Below the pieces are notes generated by a model. That model was not told where the DNA came from. It ran no database searches and saw nothing but the letters and a program-made list of their open reading frames with translations. From Thermoguttaceae bacterium (GTDB taxonomy: Bacteria; Planctomycetota; Planctomycetia; Pirellulales; Thermoguttaceae), in the NCBI GenBank assembly GCA_017559825.1, contig JAFYQR010000223.1, forward strand, positions 1 through 64,000: 64,000 nucleotides of DNA, in the 5' to 3' direction. Shown in pieces: positions 6,935-14,900 of the stretch. The number at the start of each line of letters is the position of its first letter. Position 1 is the first letter of the stretch. The translations under genes were made by a program, and so were the position numbers.

Positions 6935-9121
6935 ATGCCGACAATCCGTTCGACGCGAGCCGCCGTTTTCGCCGCGATTTTCTTCGTTTTCGGGAGCGGA
7001 GCGTTCCTCCCGAACGCCGTTCTTCTCAACCGCGCCGCCGGATTCGCGCAAGACGCCGCCGTCGAAACGCTCGACGCGGACGCGACCGTTTCCGCCGAGC
7101 CGACCGGCGATTCCCCGTTCGTCGCGCCGTCGCTCCTCGACCCGTTCGCTTCCGATCCGTTCGGCGGCGACGCGACCGCCGCGGGCGCCGACGCGAGCGC
7201 GCCTCTTTCGGTCGCCGCGCAAATCGCTCCGGCTCCGGAACTCGCCGAACTCGCCGAATCGGAACGCAAGCTCGTCGGTTTTTTGACGCTGCAAACGACC
7301 GTCGCGCCCGGTTGGCACATCTATTCGCCGACGCAAGGGGACGGCGGTTCCCCGACGAAAATTTCGGTCGACGCCGAGCCGGCGTTCGAAGTCGGCGCGT
7401 TTCGCCTCGCGACCCCCTTTAAGGTCGTCGAATCGACCGGCTTTTTACTTGAAGAACTGACCGGAACCGCCGACTGGATCGCGCCGATTACGGTCGCCGC
7501 CGACGCCGCGCCGGCCGACGTCGCCGCTTTCCTCGGAACGCTTAAAGCGACCGGCAAAGTCGACGCGCTCGCTTGCTCCGACGGCGAGGGCGGCTCCTGC
7601 TTCCCGCAAAACGTCGAGTTTACCGCCGCTTTCGACGCGTCCCGCGACGCCGCGCCGATTTGGGCCGCCGCCGAAAAACTCGCGCCCGTTTCCGACGACG
7701 CCGTCAAAAACAACGCGGTCGCCCAAACCGTCGAAACCGACGCCGACGACGCCGTCCCCGTCGAAAAGACGAGTTTCGCGTCGCGCCGTTTCGCGCTTTT
7801 GCTCCTTTACGCGTTTTTGGGCGGGCTCATTTTGAACGCGACGCCTTGCGTTTTGCCGGTCGTCGGGCTGAAGATTATGTCCTTTTTCGACCAAGCCGGT
7901 CAAAAGCGTTCGAAGGCGTTTATGTTGAACGTTTGGTATACGCTCGGCGTTTCGGTCGTTTTCTTCGCGCTCGCGTTCGCCAGCGTTGGATTGAGTTTCC
8001 TCTTCACTCGGGCCCTTTTCCAAGTCTTGATGAGCGTTATCGTTTTCGCGTTGGCGCTGAGCTTGATGGGGCTTTGGGAGCTGCAAGCTCCGTCGTTTTT
8101 GGGCGGACAAAAGTCGAACGAGCTGACGTCGAAAGAGGGCTCCGTCGGCGCGTTCTTTAAAGGGCTGATTACGACGCTTCTCGCGATCCCCTGCGGCGCT
8201 CCGCTTTTGAGTCCGACGCTCGACTGGGCGGCGGAAACGGCGCGACAGGGCGAAATCGGTTTGGTCGTCGTCGTTTACTTGGTCATCGGCGTCGGGATGT
8301 CGTCTCCGTTTTTGCTCGCGGGCGCGTTCCCGGAACTGTTGAAATTTTTCCCGAAACCGGGCGTCTGGATGGATACGTTCCGCAAGACGATGGGTTATTT
8401 CCTCCTAATCGCGGTCGCTTGGATCCTTTACTCGGCGCCGCTCGACTACCAGCTTCCGACGGTCGCGCTCCTCTTCGCGATTTGGTTCGCTTGTTGGAAT
8501 ATCGGGCGCAACCAATTCGAATACGGCCCGGACGCGTTCAAGAAGAAGGCGACCGGCTGGGTTGTTTCGGCGCTTGTCGTCGCCGCCGTCGTTTTCGCGT
8601 CGTTCGACTTCCCGGGCAATCCGTTTGAAACGACGCTCCGTCCGGCGGTCGAAAAGAAGATGCTCCGTTGGGCCGAGCGCGCCGAAAAAGCCGGGCTCTT
8701 GGCCGCCGAAAAAGAAAAGCCTTGGCGCCTCTTCGACCGCGCGACGCTCGACGCCGAGCTCGCCAAAGGCCGCGTCGTCGTCGTCGACTTCACCGCCGAC
8801 TGGTGCGTCAACTGCAAGTTCCTTGAAAAGACGATTCTGCATACGCCGGAAGCGCTCGACGCGCTCTCCGCTCGCGGCGTCGTTACGATGACCGCCGACT
8901 GGACGAACCAAGACGCGCAAACGCCCGACGTCTTGGCGATCAACGAACTCCTCGACGCGACCGGCGCCCGGCAAGTCCCGAAACTGATGTTTTTCTCGCC
9001 GGGCGACCCGGAAAATCCGGTCGTTTTGAGCGGCCTTTACTCCGCCGACAAGTTTTTCGAAACGCTTAACCAAGTCGCGCCGGAAACCGAAAAATCGCAA
9101 GCCGAAACGCCGAAAAAATAA
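6935..9121 (+). CDS. dsbD: DsbD-type thiol:disulfide interchange protein
   Basis: The protein has 728 residues in the DsbD three-domain layout: signal peptide (1-~38), periplasmic immunoglobulin-like alpha domain (~85-255), multi-helix membrane beta domain (~285-550), and C-terminal thioredoxin gamma domain (~600-720). DsbD carries electrons from cytoplasmic thioredoxin to periplasmic partners. The redox cysteines are in place: membrane C305 (TPCVLP) and C420 (AIPCGAP), and the thioredoxin pair WCVNC at 623-627. The alpha-domain segment PGWHIYSPTQGDGGSPT matches the family substrate-side fold, and DALACSDGEGGSCFPQ looks like its cysteine-bearing loop. The first 80 residues after the signal are low in complexity (Ala/Asp). 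GGAG precedes ATG 6935. The specific client proteins are unknown. Confidence 0.92.
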   Translation: MPTIRSTRAAVFAAIFFVFGSGAFLPNAVLLNRAAGFAQDAAVETLDADATVSAEPTGDSPFVAPSLLDPFASDPFGGDATAAGADASAPLSVAAQIAPAPELAELAESERKLVGFLTLQTTVAPGWHIYSPTQGDGGSPTKISVDAEPAFEVGAFRLATPFKVVESTGFLLEELTGTADWIAPITVAADAAPADVAAFLGTLKATGKVDALACSDGEGGSCFPQNVEFTAAFDASRDAAPIWAAAEKLAPVSDDAVKNNAVAQTVETDADDAVPVEKTSFASRRFALLLLYAFLGGLILNATPCVLPVVGLKIMSFFDQAGQKRSKAFMLNVWYTLGVSVVFFALAFASVGLSFLFTRALFQVLMSVIVFALALSLMGLWELQAPSFLGGQKSNELTSKEGSVGAFFKGLITTLLAIPCGAPLLSPTLDWAAETARQGEIGLVVVVYLVIGVGMSSPFLLAGAFPELLKFFPKPGVWMDTFRKTMGYFLLIAVAWILYSAPLDYQLPTVALLFAIWFACWNIGRNQFEYGPDAFKKKATGWVVSALVVAAVVFASFDFPGNPFETTLRPAVEKKMLRWAERAEKAGLLAAEKEKPWRLFDRATLDAELAKGRVVVVDFTADWCVNCKFLEKTILHTPEALDALSARGVVTMTADWTNQDAQTPDVLAINELLDATGARQVPKLMFFSPGDPENPVVLSGLYSADKFFETLNQVAPETEKSQAETPKK

Positions 9122-9255
9122 CGTCGCGTTTCGCCCCGTTCCCCCCGTTTTAACGCGAACGGCGTTTCTTCCCCCGAAGTCGCGCCGTTCGTCCGCCCCG
9201 TTTTACCTTTCCATTTTCCTTATTTTAACCGTTTACTCTTTTCGAAAGGCTCCCG

Positions 9256-10143
9256 ATGTCGTCGAACCGCGCCGCGCTTGAAGAACTCCGTTGGCAAAAA
9301 TTTCCCGTGTTGAACGACGGTTTCGTCGCGCTCGTCGACGCGATGGGCGACGACGCGGCGATCGCCCAAGCGGCCCGCGTCAGTTACGGCGCCGGAACCC
9401 GTTCCGTCTCGGACGACCGCCAACTCATTCGCTATTTGGCGCGACACCGACACACGACGCCTTTCGAAATGGCGGAAATCAAGCTCCTCGTTCGCGTTCC
9501 GATGGACGTTTGGCGCCAATGGATACGCCACCGCAGCGCGTCCGTCAACGAATATTCGACGCGTTATTCCGTCGCCATCGACTCCGCGCACACGACCGCT
9601 CCGGACGGTTGGCGCCGTCAAGCGACGACGAACCGCCAAGGAAGCGAAGGCGCCTTCGACGCGGAAATCGGCGCCGAGCTGACCGCCTCCGAAGCGGCGT
9701 TCCAACGCTCCGCTCGCGAACTTTACGAACGCCGCGTCGAACTCGGCGTCGCTCGCGAACAGGCGCGCAAGGACTTGCCCCTTTCGACTTACACGGAGGC
9801 CTATTGGAAGATCGACCTGCACAACCTCTTCCATTTCCTTAGTTTACGAATGGAGAAACACGCGCAGCTCGAAATCCGCGAGTACGCGACGACGATCGGC
9901 GAAAAGATCGTCCGCCCTTTGTTTCCGCTCGCTTACGACGCGTTCGTCGATTACAACCTCGGCGCTCAAACGCTTTCGCGGCTCGAACAGGAGACGATCG
10001 CCCGCTTAGCCGCGACGAAAACGCTCCCGGCGAGCGTCGCCGATTTCCTCGAATGCGGCGACCCGAGTTGGCGAGGGCTCGAACGTTGCCGCGAACGGGA
10101 CGAAGCGCTCGAAAAGTTGACGCGTCTCGGCCTCGTTCGCTAA
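9256..10143 (+). CDS. thyX: FAD-dependent thymidylate synthase ThyX
   Basis: ThyX makes dTMP from dUMP using methylenetetrahydrofolate, NADPH and FAD. The diagnostic signature RHRSASVNEYSTRYS lies at residues 91-105, matching the RHRxxSxNExSxRYS motif, and HTTPFE at 66-71 is the conserved loop before it. At 295 residues it is slightly longer than typical ThyX proteins (~220-260), with an extended C-terminal helix. A gene start with GAAAGG seven bases upstream of ATG 9256 is convincing. The presence of ThyX suggests that the organism may lack ThyA, but that cannot be told from this window. It is transcribed alone between dsbD and the FlgG-like gene. Confidence 0.95.
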   Translation: MSSNRAALEELRWQKFPVLNDGFVALVDAMGDDAAIAQAARVSYGAGTRSVSDDRQLIRYLARHRHTTPFEMAEIKLLVRVPMDVWRQWIRHRSASVNEYSTRYSVAIDSAHTTAPDGWRRQATTNRQGSEGAFDAEIGAELTASEAAFQRSARELYERRVELGVAREQARKDLPLSTYTEAYWKIDLHNLFHFLSLRMEKHAQLEIREYATTIGEKIVRPLFPLAYDAFVDYNLGAQTLSRLEQETIARLAATKTLPASVADFLECGDPSWRGLERCRERDEALEKLTRLGLVR

Positions 10144-10291
10144 CGGCAAACGCAACGCAAAGTTTTATCCGTTTCAATAATAAAATTACCTCCCCAAACC
10201 GTTAAAACGCGCCTTTAAACGCTCTTTTTTCTTCCGACTTTAACGCGGCGCCCGCCTCCGTTCGACGCGAGCGCCGCCCAAGGAGCGCGAT

Positions 10292-11683
10292 ATGCAACGC
10301 CGTCCTCTTTCCCCCATTCTCTCCATATTGCTCGCAACGCCGATTTTAACGCCGTTCGACGCGTTTGAAACGCCGTTTCAAGCGTTCGCCGTCGGGCCAA
10401 TCGCCGCGCAAGAGCCGCTCGCGACCGACGACGAAGACGCCGAAATCGATTTTCAACTCGTCGCGCCCGGCGAATTCGATCTCGCTCCGGACGACGCGCC
10501 GACGCTCGAAATCGACGCCGACTCCGACGACCGCCCGGCGATTCCGCTCGCCGTCGAGCCGTCCGAAAGCGCCGTTCCCGACGTTTTGGAAGCGGAAACG
10601 GTCGACCCCGCCGAAATGGAGCGGTTGTCGCGAGACCCGTTGTTTCAAGAGTTTTCCGCCGCGTTCGATCAAGCCGCGCCCCTTCCGTCGCTCCCGAACC
10701 TCGACGCGCTCAACGCCGAACGAGAAGCCGACGCGCTCCTACAAACCGGCGGCGCGCAATCGTCGACCTTTCCCGCTTCCCCCAATTTAACGCCGAACGC
10801 CGCCGAAAAACTCGCCGCGCTCGACGAAGTTTTGGCGATCGCCGCCGTCGACCTCGACTCGCTTGCCTTATCGGAGTCGGAACGAGCGATTTTGACGCGA
10901 CTCGACGCCGAAATCGCGCGGCTCGCGCCCCTTTGGCTCGACGCCGAGTTGAATCGGAACGTCGTCGGCCGTCGCGAACGCGTTTGGGAACGCGCCGAAA
11001 CGCCTGTTTCCCTTAATTTCGCCAATTCGCCCGAAACCTTCAATCTCTCCGAAACGCCCGGTCGCCCGCTTTTCGCGCGTCCCGCCGTCGCCGAACGCTC
11101 GACCGGCGTCCGATTCGAAGTAAACGACCCGAAACCGGTCGCGTCGGTGTCCGATTGGGCCCTCGCTCCGGCGGCTCCGTTCTTCTTTGAAGTTTCCGAC
11201 CCGACGACCGGCGACGTTTTTTACACGAAGGCCGGCGACTTCGAGCCGTTCGAGGGGGGCGCGGCGCTCGTTCGCGGCGACCGAATCTTCGTCGCGACGG
11301 TCGAGCCGGGCCCGAACGCGGCGTCCGGGCGAGCGGAGCGAATCCGAATTTTGAAAAACGGCCAAATTCAGGGCGTCGACGCGACCGGCAAACGGATTAT
11401 CGCCTTTAATATCGGAACGTTTTCCCTTTACTTATTCGACAATCCGGCGCGTTTGGCGTCCGTCGACGGCGTTTTCTTCGTCCCGACGGCGGAATCGGGA
11501 GAACCGCGCCCGGCGAAACTCCCGCCGAACGCGGAAATCGGCGTCGAGTCGGGCCGTTTGCTCCTTTCGAACGGTCGTCCGGACGAAATTTTCGCGCGCC
11601 TCGTCGTCTTGTGCAAGTCGAAAAAGCGGCTCGTCGAAATTTTGACGCAACCGCGCCTCCAAACGGAAACGCCGACGCGCTGA
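10292..11683 (+). CDS. Exported protein with a FlgG/FlgE-like C-terminal domain
   Basis: The protein has 463 residues. ATG 10292 follows AAGGAG by about 7 bases. Residues 1-40 look like a signal peptide, and 41-285 are acidic, low in complexity and rich in Asp, Ala and Leu. Residues ~289-452 align by eye with the conserved core of flagellar rod/hook proteins: LAPAAPFFFEV (family LAxxGxGFFxV), FYTKAGDF (YTRxGxF), then a dG-x-V-like segment, LYLFDNPARLASV (FxNPxGL), FFVPTAESGEP (xxxTxxSG) and GRLLLSNGRPDEI (family G-x-LE-x-SNV). The N-terminal rod motif (NIANVNTxGFK) of true FlgG/FlgF is missing and no flagellar genes are nearby. It may be a repurposed envelope protein; the exact role is unknown. 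Confidence 0.75.
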   Translation: MQRRPLSPILSILLATPILTPFDAFETPFQAFAVGPIAAQEPLATDDEDAEIDFQLVAPGEFDLAPDDAPTLEIDADSDDRPAIPLAVEPSESAVPDVLEAETVDPAEMERLSRDPLFQEFSAAFDQAAPLPSLPNLDALNAEREADALLQTGGAQSSTFPASPNLTPNAAEKLAALDEVLAIAAVDLDSLALSESERAILTRLDAEIARLAPLWLDAELNRNVVGRRERVWERAETPVSLNFANSPETFNLSETPGRPLFARPAVAERSTGVRFEVNDPKPVASVSDWALAPAAPFFFEVSDPTTGDVFYTKAGDFEPFEGGAALVRGDRIFVATVEPGPNAASGRAERIRILKNGQIQGVDATGKRIIAFNIGTFSLYLFDNPARLASVDGVFFVPTAESGEPRPAKLPPNAEIGVESGRLLLSNGRPDEIFARLVVLCKSKKRLVEILTQPRLQTETPTR

Positions 11684-11721
11684 CGGTCGCTTCTTTTCCG
11701 CCGCCTTGCCGTTAAATCTTT

Positions 11722-11756
11722 AACGCCCGACGTCCCCGCGACGCCGGGCGTTTTTG
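11722..11756 (+). terminator. Intrinsic terminator after the FlgG-like gene
   Basis: Stem CGCCCG (11724-11729) pairs with CGGGCG (11745-11750) around a partly paired interior, followed by TTTTT. Confidence 0.65.
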
Positions 11757-11865
11757 CGCCGAATTTTCGCGTCCCGAGCGTTCGCGTCGCTAATACGCGC
11801 GACGCCAAGCGTTTTTTCCTTCCCTTCTTTCCCTTTTTAACGTTCGTCGCCGTTAAAACCGACAA

Positions 11866-11912
11866 AAAAGGGAACGTTCGAGCCGCCGACGCGTCCCGAA
11901 ACGTTCCCTTTT
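11866..11912 (-). terminator. Intrinsic terminator of the GH106 gene
   Basis: A perfect 13-bp stem (11866-11878 against 11900-11912, core GGGAACGTT) is followed on the - strand by a T tract. It ends transcripts arriving from the rhamnosidase gene. Confidence 0.75.
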
Positions 11913-11990
11913 CTCGCCGTCGAGCGAGTTCGCCCCGCCCGACGCGTTTCAACGGCGATTCGCCAAACCGCCTATTTTACCGCGACGCGT

Positions 11991-14900
11991 TCATTCCACC
12001 GCGTCGCCGCTCTTCGCGCTTTCCGTTTCGCGCAACTCGAACGTTTTTTCGCGCCGAATTTCGACCGGGCCGAAGAGACCGGACTCCGCCGAGCCCTTAT
12101 AATTCGACGGCAAATCGGCGTAATAGTTTGCCAACGTGTTGAAAACGACGACTTCAAGCCGGTTTTCGCCCGGTTTCAGCGCGTCGGAAACGTCGAGCCG
12201 CCAAGGCGACGTCGGCAAATCCCCAACTTCGCGACCGTTCAAGAAGACGCGGCAACTTGCGCTAACCTTGCCGAGTTCAAGCCAAACGCGCTCGTTTACG
12301 CCGTCTTCGCCGCTTTCCCAAACGAACGTTTTCCCGTATTTTACGCCGCCCGAATAACCGGCTAAGACGCCGCGACCGTTCCAGTCGCCAAGTTCCGCCG
12401 TTCCGACGCCGCAATCCAACCGAATCGGTTCCGGGAAGACGGCGCCGCCGCAAACGCCCGGTTCCGGCTCGATTTCGAGCGCGACGGTCGCCGCTCGTTC
12501 GAACGGCTCGGCGAATTTAAGCGTTTCCCAACGAATCGTTCGTTCGGAAAACGCCGCGAAAACATTGTTCGCCGCCGCGTCGCCTTCCGTTCCGGAGCGT
12601 TTGCCGCGCCAAAAATCTTTTCCGGCGACGCCGACCGATTTCCGTTCGCAACTCGCCGGGTCGACCGGTTTTCCGTCGACGACGACCGACTTCAACGCGC
12701 CGCGCAACGGAATCGACGCGCCGTTCCAACCCGGAGGCGCGACGAAGCGGAACCAATACGTCGGACGCGCCGTCGTTCCGAAAACGTCGAAGTCGAGAAC
12801 GCCGGGCCGGTCGAACCAAACGGTCGAAAGGGGCGTTCGTTTCCCGGCGACCGTCGCGGCGCGGTTCGCCGCTTCGTCGTTCCAAGCGCCGTTATCCGTT
12901 CCGTTCTCGACGCGAAGCGCCGTCGAAACGTCTTGTCCGTTCTTCTTATTTTCGCCGTTTTCACCGTTCTCGGCCGCCGTTCGAGCGACGAACGCGAACG
13001 AACGCCGTCCCGACGCGTCGTATCGGAGCAAAATCGGCGATTTCGCGCCGTCGTTCGCGACGACGAGCGCCGTCGACGCGTCGTTGAAGTCGAATCGTTT
13101 CCCGTCGACGAAAAGCGCGCCCGGAGCGTCGCCGCCGACGCAAACGTCGACCGGAACCGCCGACGCGCCGCCGACTTTGCCGGTTTCAACGGTTTTACCG
13201 CCTTTAACGCCGTCGTTACCGCTCGCCGGAGCGTTCGCGACCGCCGCCGTCGACCAAAGGTAATAAATCGAACCGGCTTCTTCCGGCGCGAAAACGGTCT
13301 CGTTGAGCGCGCCCGCGTTCTTCCCGAGCCCAATGAAGCGCGAGTCGATCCGCTCTTTCAGCCCGTGATACCCTTGGCGCCCCGGGTTTCCTTCGATCCC
13401 CCAACGCCAAGAGAAGCCGAGCTGCGCCCAGCGGAACTCGCGCCCGTCGACGACGACCGGAACGCTCGGGTCGACCGTTCGCAACGCCGCCAATTTCGCG
13501 TCGAGCGCCGCGACGTCGACGTCCGCCGGGAACGGGCCGAGCCGCCAAAACTTTTGCCCGAAATCGCAAAGAACGCTTTGCGCTCCGTCGAACGACGGCG
13601 CCGCGCCTCGCGCCTTTTGCTCGTTTTCGCTATTCGCCTTATCTTCGCCGTTCCGCGCCGTTTCGCCGACCGTCGCGACGCAGTCGAACCGCCGCGCCTC
13701 CGCTCCGAGCGTTTCTTCGGAAATCGGGAGCCGGAAGTCGCCGAACCGGTTGTTCAACGTCGGCGCGACCTCGAACGACCATTCGCCGTCGAGTTTCAGC
13801 GGCGCGACCGTTTCCGGCGCCGTCCCGACGAGCGTTCGTTTCGAACCGTCGACGGTCGTCAGCCGAATTGTTTTTTGACGATTTTGCGGGTTTTGCGCTC
13901 CGTCCGCCGCCGTTTTCGCCGTTTCGGCGCCTCCCGCGAACGCTTTCGCCGTCCAACCGCCGTTTTTCGCGTCGAAATTCAACTCGGCGATCTCCGCGAC
14001 GTCGGTTTCGAGCGCGGTCAAACGCCGCGTCGGCTTTTCGTTCTTCCAAAAGACGACGATTCCGGCCTCCGTCTTCTCAAACGGCCAACGGAGCGTCGTC
14101 GTTCCGACGTTCGGGCCGTCGTTCGTTTCGAACGCTTCGACAACTTCGCGCCGCGAACCGTCCCAAGCGTTCCAAAATTCCGCGCGACCTTGCGCCGGGA
14201 AGTTCAGCCAAGCGCCCTTGGCGCCGCGCATAACGAAGAACAGTTCCGCGTCCGCCGACGACCGCCGCGACGCCGCGCAAGGGGCGCCGGTTTTCGCGTC
14301 GAACACGTCTTGTCGGAAACGGCCCAAAAATTCGTTAAGGTTCGCCCAAAGCGCCGCGTCTTGCCCGCCGTTCGCGTTCCCGCCGCCGGTCGCTTCGGAG
14401 TTGACGCCGGTTCGGTGCAGGACGTGAACGTTCCAAACGTCGACCGGTTTTGTCTCGGCAAGATCGGTTCCGAGCCGCCAAGCCTTCGCCGCCGTCTCTT
14501 TATTTTGCGCGTCTTGTCCATTTTCCGCTTTTTGCGCCGTTTTCGCATTCGGCCCGACGAGCGAATACCGGAAATCGACCGTCGACGCGACCGTCTTCCC
14601 GTCCCGAACGAGCGCGACGAAGAACCCGGCGGAACCGCGGCGCGGCGAGTCGGCGTCGCGACCGTCGATCGTCAAAACGTCGCCGTCTTTCAGCGTCAGC
14701 GTTCCGCTCCACCCGCCGGAATAATCGGCGTTATCGCAAATTTTTCGCTCGCCGACGTAAAGCGCCCCGGCGTTGTCGCAGAAGAAACGAACCGCAACCT
14801 CGACCGGCTTATCGCCCAAACCGTTCGCGACCCATTTGAAGAAAACGTTCTTTTCCAGCTCGGAACTCCAAGCCCAACGCCCTTCGAAGCCGCCGTCGTA

